From: Promicromonospora umidemergens | Lineage (GTDB): Bacteria; Actinomycetota; Actinomycetes; Actinomycetales; Cellulomonadaceae | Assembly: GCF_024171995.1 (NCBI RefSeq) | Contig: NZ_JAMTCT010000015.1 | Coordinates: 111,364 to 175,363, forward strand | Reading direction: 5' to 3' | DNA length: 64,000 nt | Part shown: positions 16,051 to 24,043 of the stretch, piece after piece | How positions within the stretch are numbered: the stretch's first letter is position 1 | How the letters are laid out: each line of letters begins with the position of its first letter | Program-made: the position numbers and the translations under genes | The notes under the pieces: model-generated | What the model was told of the DNA's origin: nothing | The model's database searches: none | The model's input: the letters and a program-made list of their open reading frames with translations, nothing else

Positions 16051-16928
16051 GGCCGCCGTTCCTGCTGGGCTACGGCACCAACGGCTTCGGTGACCACCCT
16101 CTGCACACGGCGCTCGACGTGCTCGACGACGTCGGCTACGACGCCGTCGCGCTCACCCTCGGCTTCCCGCACCTCGACCCGTTCGCGCCCCTCGCGGGCG
16201 ACGACGTCACGGCGCTGCGCGCCCACCTCGGGCGGATGCGCGGGGGTACCGGCGCCGCGGTGGTCGTGGAGACGGGCACCCGGTACCTGCTCGACCCGCT
16301 GCACAAGCACCGGCCCACGCTCGTGGACCGGGACGCCGCCCTGCGCATGCGCTTCCTCGAGCGGGCCATCGAGATCGCCGCGGAGCTCGACGCCCGCTGC
16401 GTCTCGTTCTTCTCGGGGATCCTGCCGTCCGACGCCGACCCCGCCGACGGCTGGGCCAGGCTGCGCGACCGCCTCCCGGCCCTGGTCGAGTACGCAGGCG
16501 AGCGTGGTGTGCGGCTCGCGGTAGAACCCGAGCCGGGCATGCTGGTCGAGACGGTCGACGACGCCCTGCGGCTCCTCTCCGACGTCGGCATGCCGCCCGA
16601 GCTGGGGATCACCGTGGACGTCGGGCACTGCCTGGTCGTGGAGCCGGAGGGGGTCGAGGGGGCGCTCCGTGCCGCCGCGCCCTACCTGAGCAACGTGCAG
16701 CTCGACGACATGCCCCGTACGCACCACGAGCACCGGCCCTTCGGCGAGGGCAGCATCGACCTGCCGATGGTGCTCGCCACGCTCGCCGACGTCGGCTACA
16801 CGGGGGTCGCCGCCGTCGAGCTGCCCCGCCACTCGCACGACGCCCCCCGGCTCGCCCTCGACAGCCGCACCGCCCTGATGCGGGCGTGGGCCACCGTGAC
16901 CGGCGGACCGACAGGTGAAAGGACCTAG
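16047..16928 (+). CDS. Sugar phosphate isomerase/epimerase (xylose isomerase-like TIM barrel) of ebo operon
   Basis: 293 residues, AP-endonuclease-2 fold. Metal-site segments: LAVEPEPGMLVETVDD, TVDVGHCLVVEPEG, VQLDDMPRTHHEHRPFGEGSID and AAVELPRHSH. The GTG start overlaps the prenyltransferase stop. It shares the VEPEPG...TV-D segment with the EboE-like protein at 18545, so the operon carries two distant paralogues of the fold. Substrate unknown; a keto sugar or cyclitol is likely. Confidence 0.85.
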   Translation: MRPPFLLGYGTNGFGDHPLHTALDVLDDVGYDAVALTLGFPHLDPFAPLAGDDVTALRAHLGRMRGGTGAAVVVETGTRYLLDPLHKHRPTLVDRDAALRMRFLERAIEIAAELDARCVSFFSGILPSDADPADGWARLRDRLPALVEYAGERGVRLAVEPEPGMLVETVDDALRLLSDVGMPPELGITVDVGHCLVVEPEGVEGALRAAAPYLSNVQLDDMPRTHHEHRPFGEGSIDLPMVLATLADVGYTGVAAVELPRHSHDAPRLALDSRTALMRAWATVTGGPTGERT

Positions 16929-16931
16929 GTC

Positions 16932-17651
16932 TTGAACACTGACAGCCACGTCGACCCCACCGGCGAACCGGGCGACCAGCCCGGCTCGGGCTGGCTCACG
17001 GAGGCCCTCACCGACGTCGCCCGTGACCCGGACAGCATCAGCCGGGCCTTCGCGTTCGCCGCCCGCCGGGTGGGCCGAGCGCCACGGCGGCCCGGCGCCG
17101 ACCCGTCCGGCGTCGTCCACGGCACGGTCGACGACGCCGCCCGGGCAGCCCTCGTCGTCGCGCTCGCCGACGCCGTAGGTACGGGCCAGGACTGCGCGGA
17201 GCGCCTGGTGTCCCTCTACCGCCAGGGCGACGCGGCCGAGCGGCGCGGGGTGCTGCGAGGCCTGGACGCGCTGACGGAACGGGGCGACCTCGACCGCGCC
17301 GATACCGATACCGATACCGGCTCTGCCCGGCTCGTCGCCGCCGGCCTCGACCTCGCCGCGGACGCGCTGCGTACCAACGATCCGAGCCTCGTCGCGGCCG
17401 CCGTCGGCCCGTTCGGGTCCCGGTACCTCGACCAGCACACGTGGCGGCACGCGATCCTCAAGCTCGTCTTCCAGGGCGTGAGCCTTGACGCCGCGAGCAG
17501 CCTCGAGGCCCGGGCCGACGACGAGCTCGACCGCATGGCCCGCGACTTCGCGACCGAGCGCCGGGCGGCCGGACGCCCGGTACCCACCGATCTCGACCGC
17601 CTCACGAGTACCCCGCACAGCAGCACCCCGCTCAGCCGCACGAAGGAGTGA
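16932..17651 (+). CDS. eboA: EboA domain protein
   Basis: 239 residues of unknown biochemical function; mostly helical and without signal peptide. The C-terminal pattern RTNDPSLVAAAVGPFGSRYLDQHTWRHAILKLVFQGVSL is the conserved EboA region. The start is TTG with AAAGGA 8 nt upstream; the previous gene ends 3 bp before. A small in-frame CCGATA triplication (17300-17320, Asp-Thr repeats) lies in a variable loop. EboA is a core member of ebo operons. Confidence 0.82.
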   Translation: MNTDSHVDPTGEPGDQPGSGWLTEALTDVARDPDSISRAFAFAARRVGRAPRRPGADPSGVVHGTVDDAARAALVVALADAVGTGQDCAERLVSLYRQGDAAERRGVLRGLDALTERGDLDRADTDTDTGSARLVAAGLDLAADALRTNDPSLVAAAVGPFGSRYLDQHTWRHAILKLVFQGVSLDAASSLEARADDELDRMARDFATERRAAGRPVPTDLDRLTSTPHSSTPLSRTKE

Positions 17652-17653
17652 CG

Positions 17654-18532
17654 ATGCGCATCCTCGACCCGCACATCCACATGACGAGCCGTACCACCGA
17701 CGACTACGAGGCCATGTACGCCTCGGGGGTGCGCGTCGTCGTCGAGCCCGCGTTCTGGCTGGGCCAGCCCCGCACCGGCGTGGGCTCGTTCACCGACTAC
17801 TTCGACTCGCTGCTCGGCTGGGAGCGGTTCCGGGCCGCGCAGTTCGGCATCCGGCACCACGCGACCATCGCGCTCAACCCCAAGGAGGCGAACGACCCGC
17901 GCTGCCGCGAGGTGCTCGCCGAGATCCCGCGCTACCTGCTCAAGGACGGCGTGGTCGCCGTTGGCGAAGTCGGCTACGACTCGATGACCCCCGAGGAGGA
18001 CGAGGTGTTCGCCGCGCAGCTGCAGATGGCCCGCGACGCCGAGCTCCCCGTGCTGGTGCACACCCCGCACCGCGACAAGCTCGCCGGAACGCGCCGCACC
18101 CTCGACGTCGTGGTCGAGTCAGGGCTGCCGCCCGAGCGGGTCCTGGTGGACCACCTCAACGAGACCAACGTCGCCCTGGTGCGCGACGCCGGGGCGTGGG
18201 CCGGGTTCTCGATCTACCCCGACACCAAGATGGACGAGGACCGCATGGTCGCCATCCTGCAGGAGTACGGGACCGAGCGGATGATCGTGAACTCCGCCGC
18301 CGACTGGGGCCGGTCCGACCCGCTCAAGACGGCCAAGACCGGGCACGCGATGCTCGCGGCGGGCTTCAGCGAGGACGACGTCGACAAGGTGCTGTGGCGC
18401 AACCCCGTCGCCTTCTACGGACAGTCGGGCAACCTCGTGCTGGACGCGGTACCGGGATTCACCGAGGGGGCCCCGCCCACCCCGGGCGTCGAGTTCGAGG
18501 GCTCGTCCGTGCTCCGCGGTGCGAGAGCCTGA
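17654..18532 (+). CDS. eboB: TatD-family metal-dependent hydrolase, EboB-like
   Basis: 292 residues, amidohydrolase-fold. Metal ligands are visible as LDPHIH (HxH) at the N-terminus, Glu in VAVGEVGYDS, His in LVHTPH and VLVDHLNE, and Asp in NSAADWG. The ATG at 17654 is preferred because GGAG (17645-17648) is correctly spaced; a GTG two codons earlier overlaps the EboA stop. The natural substrate is unknown; in this context it is more likely a pathway hydrolase than a DNA-repair TatD. Confidence 0.85.
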   Translation: MRILDPHIHMTSRTTDDYEAMYASGVRVVVEPAFWLGQPRTGVGSFTDYFDSLLGWERFRAAQFGIRHHATIALNPKEANDPRCREVLAEIPRYLLKDGVVAVGEVGYDSMTPEEDEVFAAQLQMARDAELPVLVHTPHRDKLAGTRRTLDVVVESGLPPERVLVDHLNETNVALVRDAGAWAGFSIYPDTKMDEDRMVAILQEYGTERMIVNSAADWGRSDPLKTAKTGHAMLAAGFSEDDVDKVLWRNPVAFYGQSGNLVLDAVPGFTEGAPPTPGVEFEGSSVLRGARA

Positions 18533-18544
18533 GGGGACCTGACC

Positions 18545-19786
18545 ATGCTGCTCTCCTACTGCACCAACGTGCACCCCGCCGAGGACCTCGACGGCGTGAT
18601 CGACCAGCTCGCCCGCTACTCCGGCCCGGTGCGCGAGGCCGCAGGCCTCGACACGCTCGGCGTCGGCCTGTGGCTGCCCGCCGAGGTGGCGCACCGCCTG
18701 GACAGCTCTGCGGAGGACCGTGCGCGACTGCGCGCGGCGCTCGCCGAGCACCGGCTCCAGGTGCACACGCTCAACGCCTTCCCGTACGGCGGCTTCCACC
18801 GCGAGGTCGTCAAGCTCGCGGTGTACTCCCCCACCTGGGCCGAGCGGGCCCGCCTCGACTACGTGCTGGCGTGCGCCCGGGTGCTGGCCGATCTGCTGCC
18901 CGACGGCGCCACCGGGTCGATCTCGACCCTGCCGCTGGCGTGGCGCGCCCCCTGGACCCGCGCGGACGACGACGAGGCGACCAAGGCCTTCGCCACGCTG
19001 TCCGCCGAGCTGCGTGAGCTGGCGGTGCGCACCGGCCGGACCGTGCGCATCGCCGTCGAGCCCGAGCCCGGCTGCGTGCTCGACACGGTGGAGGACGTCG
19101 TCTCGTGGCTCGCCACGCGCACCGGGCCCGAATGGCCGGCCGACCGGCGGATCGACCCCGAGTACATCGGCGTCTGCCTGGACACCTGCCACCTGGCCGT
19201 CTCGTTCGCCGACCCGGCGGGCGCCGTCCGCCGGATCACGGACGCCGGCCTGCGCGTGGTCAAGGTACAGGCGTCCGCGGCGCTGGAGGTCGCGGACCTG
19301 TCCGCGCCGGGCGCGCGGGACGCCGTCGGCCGGTTCGTCGAGCAGCGCTACCTGCACCAGGTGCGCGAGCTCACGCCGTCGGGCGACGTCCTGGCCTCGG
19401 ACGACCTGCCAGTGGCGCTCGGGAACGCCGACCGCCGTCCTGGCCTGCCGGGCGAGGGCCCGTGGCGCGTGCACTTCCACGTGCCCCTGCACCACGAGCC
19501 GGCAGCGCCGCTGGCGGCGACGACCGAGGTGCTGCGCGACGCCGTCGCAGCGGTCCAGGCCGCACCGCACGGCGGTGAGGCGCACCTCGACGTCGAGACG
19601 TACACCTGGTCGGTGCTGCCGGACGGCGTCGACGGGGGTCCGAAGGGCGGCGTGCAGGGCGAGGCCGGCCTGGTCGCCGGGATCGCGGCGGAGCTGCGGT
19701 GGGCCAGGAAGCACCTGCTGGGCGACCCCGCGGAGGGCGCTGCCTCCACCACACCTGTCACCACCACGGAAGGAGTCGACGCATGA
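18545..19786 (+). CDS. eboE: EboE-like metabolite traffic protein (TIM barrel)
   Basis: 413 residues, xylose-isomerase-like barrel with the N-terminus LLSYCTNVHPAEDLD characteristic of EboE proteins. Conserved segments include LNAFPYGGFH, AVEPEPGCVLDTVED, VCLDTCHLAVSF, VKVQASAALEV and VHFHVPLHH. These look like a metal-bound sugar or cyclitol site. It follows EboB by 12 bp, and its stop overlaps the EboF start. Confidence 0.85.
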   Translation: MLLSYCTNVHPAEDLDGVIDQLARYSGPVREAAGLDTLGVGLWLPAEVAHRLDSSAEDRARLRAALAEHRLQVHTLNAFPYGGFHREVVKLAVYSPTWAERARLDYVLACARVLADLLPDGATGSISTLPLAWRAPWTRADDDEATKAFATLSAELRELAVRTGRTVRIAVEPEPGCVLDTVEDVVSWLATRTGPEWPADRRIDPEYIGVCLDTCHLAVSFADPAGAVRRITDAGLRVVKVQASAALEVADLSAPGARDAVGRFVEQRYLHQVRELTPSGDVLASDDLPVALGNADRRPGLPGEGPWRVHFHVPLHHEPAAPLAATTEVLRDAVAAVQAAPHGGEAHLDVETYTWSVLPDGVDGGPKGGVQGEAGLVAGIAAELRWARKHLLGDPAEGAASTTPVTTTEGVDA

Positions 19787-21183
19787 GGCCTGTCCTGCTG
19801 CTCGACGTCGTCGGGCTCACCGCCCGTGCCCTCGCCCACATGCCGCGCCTGCGCCGGCTCGCCACGTCGGGCTGGCAGTCCGAGCTCGCCACCGTGCTGC
19901 CCGCCGTGACGTGCAGCGTGCAGTCGACGATGCTCACCGGCCTGATGCCCGCACAGCACGGGATCGTCGGCAACGGGTGGTACTTCCGCGAGCTGGGCGA
20001 CGTGTACCTCTGGCGCCAGCACAACAAGCTCGTGGCGGGCGAGAAGGTCTGGGAGACCGCCCGCCACCGCGACCCGGCCTACCAGGCCGACAACGTGTGC
20101 TGGTGGTACGCGATGGGCATGACCACAGATCTCACGATCACCCCCCGTCCGATCTACCACGCCGACGGGCGCAAGTCGCCGGACGGGTACATCCGGCCGG
20201 CCGCGATGCACGACGACCTGGTGGGCCGGTTCGGCGACTTCCCGCTGTTCCAGTACTGGGGGCCGACGGCGTCGATCGCGTCCACGCAGTGGATAGTGAA
20301 CGTGACCCGGCACCTGCTGCGCACCCGGAAGTCCCAGCTCACCACGGCGTACGTGCCGCACCTCGACTACGACCTGCAGCGCTTCGGGCCGACCTCGCCA
20401 GAGGCCGACCGGGCGGCGGCCGACCTCGACGCCGCGCTGACGCCCCTGCTGGACGACGCCGAGGCGGCGGGCGTCACCGTCGTGGCGGTCTCGGAGTACG
20501 GCATCGGGCCAGCGAACCAGCCGGTGGACATCAACCGGCTGCTGCGGCGCGAGGGCTTCCTCGAGGTCTACACGCAGGACGGTCGCGAACAGCTCGACCC
20601 GTGGACGTCACGCGCGTTCGCCGTCGCCGACCACCAGGTGGCGCACGTGTACGTCGACGACCCGTCGGACGTGACCCGCGTGGCGGACCTCCTGCGGGGC
20701 GTGCCCGGCGTCGACGATGTGCTCGACCGCGAGGCGCAGGCGAAGTACGGCCTGGACCACGAGCGGGCGGGCGAGCTGGTCGTCGTGGCCGAGCCAGGTG
20801 CCTGGTTCACGTACTACTACTGGCTCGACGACGACCGCGCGCCCGAGTTCGCGCGCGGCGTCGACATCCACCGCAAGCCGGGCTACGACCCCGCCGAGCT
20901 GTTCTTCAACCCCGCCGACCCGCTCGCCAAGGCGAAGGCCGGCATGAACCTGGTGCGCAAGAAGCTGGGCCTGCGGTATGCGATGGGCACCACCCCGCTC
21001 GACGCGTCGTACGTCCGCGGGACGCACGGCCGCCTGCCCGACTCGTCGGCGGACACGCCGCTCGTGCTGTGCTCGGACTCGGAGGTGCCGTCGTCCGTCG
21101 CGTCCTGGGTCGACGACGACACCGGCCAGGTCCCCGCCACCGCCGTCAAGAACCTGGTGCTGGACCTCCAGGGGATGCGGTAG
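19783..21183 (+). CDS. eboF: Alkaline phosphatase superfamily / nucleotide pyrophosphatase, EboF-like
   Basis: 466 residues, phosphodiesterase fold. Nucleophile region PAVTCSVQSTMLTGLMPAQHGIVGNGW carries the Thr; metal ligands are suggested by PHLDYDLQRFG, VVAVSEYGIG and ADHQVAHVYV. There is no signal peptide. It would hydrolyse a phosphodiester or pyrophosphate bond in an intermediate of the pathway. The ATG overlaps EboE by 4 bases, and the operon ends at the hairpin at 21192-21238. Confidence 0.85.
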   Translation: MRPVLLLDVVGLTARALAHMPRLRRLATSGWQSELATVLPAVTCSVQSTMLTGLMPAQHGIVGNGWYFRELGDVYLWRQHNKLVAGEKVWETARHRDPAYQADNVCWWYAMGMTTDLTITPRPIYHADGRKSPDGYIRPAAMHDDLVGRFGDFPLFQYWGPTASIASTQWIVNVTRHLLRTRKSQLTTAYVPHLDYDLQRFGPTSPEADRAAADLDAALTPLLDDAEAAGVTVVAVSEYGIGPANQPVDINRLLRREGFLEVYTQDGREQLDPWTSRAFAVADHQVAHVYVDDPSDVTRVADLLRGVPGVDDVLDREAQAKYGLDHERAGELVVVAEPGAWFTYYYWLDDDRAPEFARGVDIHRKPGYDPAELFFNPADPLAKAKAGMNLVRKKLGLRYAMGTTPLDASYVRGTHGRLPDSSADTPLVLCSDSEVPSSVASWVDDDTGQVPATAVKNLVLDLQGMR

Positions 21184-21191
21184 CCGTTCGG

Positions 21192-21238
21192 GAGTGGCAG
21201 CGTTCAGATCAGTGGGGTGACCTGAGCACCTGCCACTC
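21192..21238 (+). terminator. Probable terminator of ebo operon
   Basis: Arms GAGTGGCAG (21192-21200) and CTGCCACTC (21230-21238) with a 29-nt loop that can pair further. It lies 9 bp after the last ebo stop codon. Confidence 0.5.
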
Positions 21239-21321
21239 TCCAGTCCTTTAGCCGCCTGCCGTGCGGTCAGAGCCGATCCGTGGTGGAGTGGACATAGGGC
21301 TCACAACCGGGAGGTACCACG

Positions 21322-21903
21322 ATGAGTGACCCGAACCGCCCGTATAGCGCCGACTACGGTGAGCAGCCGCAGCCGGTCCGTCCACCGCCGGCCCAGACGC
21401 CTGGCACCCCGACCCAACCAGTGGGCCAGCTGCCCGACGGCGCTGCCGTCCAGCCCGTCACGTCCGGCACCGAGAACCCTCGCCTCGGCCTCGAGGTAGG
21501 CCGGTTCTGGGCCGGGGCGCTGGCGACGACGCTCGTTGCGGCCCTCATCGGGGTGGCCGCGCACTTCATCCTCGAGGCGGTCCTGAACCTCGACGTCCGT
21601 GCGCAGGCCGACCTGTTCGGCACCGGCTCCGAGCTGCTGGGCTGGGTGGTGGCGGGCGTGCTCTTCGCACTCGCGGCGGCAGCCGTGCTCTATCTGCTCG
21701 TGATGAGCACACCGCGTCCCCGCTCGTTCTTCGGCTGGGTGGTCACGATAGGCACCGTCGTCCTCGCCGCCGCGCCGTTCGCGGGCCAGTTCGAGCTCGT
21801 GCCGTCCATCCTCGCCGCGATCGTCTGGATCATCATCGGCTCTGCGGTCTGGTCGCTCCTCACGGGCACCCTGAGCCGAACGGTCGTCCGCCGCACCTCC
21901 TGA
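21322..21903 (+). CDS. Small membrane protein with Pro-rich N-terminus, unknown function
   Basis: 193 residues. A disordered Pro/Gln/Thr-rich cytoplasmic segment covers about the first 55 residues. Four hydrophobic helices follow, around residues 65-90, 110-135, 140-160 and 165-185. A GGGAGGT ribosome site precedes the ATG. I do not recognise a functional motif. It is a single gene with a convergent cellulase downstream. Confidence 0.75.
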   Translation: MSDPNRPYSADYGEQPQPVRPPPAQTPGTPTQPVGQLPDGAAVQPVTSGTENPRLGLEVGRFWAGALATTLVAALIGVAAHFILEAVLNLDVRAQADLFGTGSELLGWVVAGVLFALAAAAVLYLLVMSTPRPRSFFGWVVTIGTVVLAAAPFAGQFELVPSILAAIVWIIIGSAVWSLLTGTLSRTVVRRTS

Positions 21904-21917
21904 CCGCCCGTCCCGGT

Positions 21918-21978
21918 CGTCGAGTGCTGGGTATCTGCAGGTCTGCCGCGCAGAGTCACAGATACCCAGCACTCGACG
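21918..21978. repeat. Perfect 20-bp inverted repeat between convergent genes
   Basis: Arms at 21918-21937 and 21959-21978 are exact inverse complements, separated by 21 nt. It sits in the gap between the membrane protein and cellulase stops, so it can work as a bidirectional terminator. It is longer than most terminators and lacks a T-run; a small repetitive element is the alternative. Confidence 0.7.
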
Positions 21979-21995
21979 GCTCGGGAACCGTCAGG

Positions 21996-23765
21996 TCAGG
22001 TGCCTGTGACCGTGCTTCCCGTTCTGGTCAGCGTGTACTGGACCGTGTCCCCGCTCCAGAAGTGGAACGTCAGGTGGACCGTCCCGTCGTGCACCTCGGC
22101 GAAGAACTCCGGGGTGAGGGTGATGGTCCCTGCGCCGTAGTCCGGCGCGAACGTCACGTCGAACTCCTTGTACGAGGTCCAGCTCTGCGGCCCCGCGACC
22201 GACCCGTCCGCGTACCGCGCCTCCATCGTCGCGAGCAGGTCGCCCGTGAACGACGTCGGGATCGCGAACGCCGCCGTCGTGCCCGAGGCGTCCCGCAGCA
22301 CAGGCGTCTCCTGGTTGATGACGCGAACCGTCCAGGGCACACCGCCGGAGAACCGGACCACCAGCTCTCCGGCCGGTCCCGGCGTCCGGTCGCCCGCGAG
22401 CCGCTGCAGCAGCGCGGCGGACAGCGTGAGCCGGTCGCCGGTGACGGTGTAGTCGGTCCCGGCGGCCAGCTCCTCGCCGTCGTGCAGGAGGGCCTCGAAG
22501 CTGGTCCCGTTCGGGCTGAGCGTCAGGCTCTGGGCGCCGACGGCGCCCGAGGCGGGCACGAACACCAGGTCCGACGACGCCGTCCCGGAGCGCTCGGTCC
22601 AGCTCGACTCGATCTGCTCGAACAGCGCGGTGTCCTGCCACGTGTGGGCGGTACGGTCGAAGTGCTGCCCGTTGTCCCAGAGCATCGTCGTGATGCCGCG
22701 CTCGCGCGCCGCGTACCCGAGGTACTCGAAGAACTTGAGCTTCTCGCCCTGCTCAACGGTCCCTGTGTGCCGGTCGAACCCGAGCAGCCCGTACTCCCCC
22801 AGGAGCACCGGCACGCCGCGGGCGACGAACGCCGTGTGCACCCGGTCGAAGGTGTCCGTGACGTCCTGCTGCACCTCGGCGTCGAACCGGGTGTACCCGG
22901 CGATGTTCACGCTGAACGGCCAGAACCCGTAGTAGTGCACCGTCGCGATGAGGTTCGGGTCGTCCAGCGCCGCGATCTGGGTGGCCAGCGCGTCGATCTT
23001 GGCCGGCTCGGACCCGGTGTTCAGCGTGGGGAGCACCAGCGGCCGGGTGGCGTTCCCGCCGCCGGAACCACGCACGACGCCGTGGAACACGTCGTTGAGC
23101 TCAGCCAGCAGCTCAAGGTTCGCGGCCTCTCCCGAGCTGCCGGTGAACTGGGGCTCGTTGACGCTCTCGAACAGCAGCCGCCCGTCGGCGCCCCGGAACC
23201 GGTCGGCGATCTGGGTCCAGGTGTCGGTGTAGCGGTCGAGCACCGCGTCGTGGTTCGTGGGCATGGTGTTCACCCACTGCCAGGAGTCGTGGTGGATGTT
23301 GATCAGCACGTAGAAGCCGTCCTCCAGCGCCCAGCCCACCACCTCCTCGACCCGGTCGAGGTACGCCTGGTCGATGGTGTGGTCCGGCGCCCCGCCCTGG
23401 TGCTGGCCCCAGGTGACGGGGATCCGGATGCTGTTGAAGCCCTGGGCGCGGACCTGGTCCAGGAGCTCCTCGGTCACTCGCGGGTTGCCCCACGACGTCT
23501 CGTCGGCGCCGGTCGCGTCGAAGCTGTTGCCCAGGTTCCAGCCCGGCTGCATGTCGGCGGCGACGTCCGCGACCGTGTCCTTGTCCTTGTGCTTGCACCT
23601 GTGGTGGTGCCGGTGGTCGTGCGGCTCCGGGAGCGCGGCCCGCGAGGCGACGCTGCCGGGTTCGGGACCGCTGGCCGTTCCGGCCCCGGCCGCCGGAGCG
23701 ACCGAGGCGAGCGTGAGTGCGAGGCCGGCGACGATGCCGGCCAGGGTGCGCGCAGTTCTCTGCAT
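21996..23765 (-). CDS. Secreted GH5 (subfamily 4-like) endoglucanase with CBM_X2 and CBM46-like modules
   Basis: 589 residues. A Sec signal peptide (about residues 1-28, ending AAGAG) is followed by a His/Lys-rich linker. The GH5 barrel (about 65-385) shows GWNLGNSFDA, IRIPVTWGQHQ, NIHHDSWQW, acid/base Glu in LLFESVNEPQ, nucleophile Glu in PVLLGEYG and the LWDNGQHFDR segment typical of GH5_4. An Ig-like CBM_X2 domain (about 400-490, SLTLSPNGTSF, TDYTVTGDRLTLS) and a C-terminal CBM46-like domain follow, as in Bacillus Cel5B. Substrate is probably cellulose, xyloglucan or mixed-linkage glucan. A CelR-like box lies 27 bp upstream of the ATG. Confidence 0.9.
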   Translation of the reverse strand: MQRTARTLAGIVAGLALTLASVAPAAGAGTASGPEPGSVASRAALPEPHDHRHHHRCKHKDKDTVADVAADMQPGWNLGNSFDATGADETSWGNPRVTEELLDQVRAQGFNSIRIPVTWGQHQGGAPDHTIDQAYLDRVEEVVGWALEDGFYVLINIHHDSWQWVNTMPTNHDAVLDRYTDTWTQIADRFRGADGRLLFESVNEPQFTGSSGEAANLELLAELNDVFHGVVRGSGGGNATRPLVLPTLNTGSEPAKIDALATQIAALDDPNLIATVHYYGFWPFSVNIAGYTRFDAEVQQDVTDTFDRVHTAFVARGVPVLLGEYGLLGFDRHTGTVEQGEKLKFFEYLGYAARERGITTMLWDNGQHFDRTAHTWQDTALFEQIESSWTERSGTASSDLVFVPASGAVGAQSLTLSPNGTSFEALLHDGEELAAGTDYTVTGDRLTLSAALLQRLAGDRTPGPAGELVVRFSGGVPWTVRVINQETPVLRDASGTTAAFAIPTSFTGDLLATMEARYADGSVAGPQSWTSYKEFDVTFAPDYGAGTITLTPEFFAEVHDGTVHLTFHFWSGDTVQYTLTRTGSTVTGT

Positions 23766-23791
23766 GACGAGGCCCTTCTCGTGTGCACCTG

Positions 23792-23805
23792 TGGGAACGC
23801 TCCCA
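23792..23805 (-). promoter_or_regulatory. CelR-like operator upstream of GH5 cellulase
   Basis: TGGGAACGCTCCCA differs by one base from the 14-bp CelR box TGGGAGCGCTCCCA, which a LacI-family regulator binds in Thermobifida fusca until cellobiose releases it. Position between promoter and start fits repression. Confidence 0.85.
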
Positions 23806-24043
23806 TGGTCGGGGCGACCCTGGGTGAAGTCAAGGCTTATGAGTAACCGGTTTCCGCTGGCTGCCGCGTGAGCGGGCCGGTGTCCAGCGGCAGACAGCCG
23901 TGCTCGCTCGTTCTTGCGCGGAGGGCGCAGGCGCGGGCGCGTGTCAGTGGTGCGAAGTAGGGTGGTAGTCGAACAAGAGTTCGTTACGTTGGCGCCGTCG
24001 ATCAGCATTATTGATTGAGGGATAAGACTGGGGGTGTGGTGGT

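Noticed and set aside
17295..17325. CCGATA triplication as a regulatory repeat
   Set aside because: It is in frame in EboA, encodes Asp-Thr in a variable loop, and is best explained by slippage.
15816..17618. 600-residue minus-strand frame opposite the ebo genes
   Set aside because: No recognisable motif and opposite EboA and TIM-barrel genes with conserved residues.
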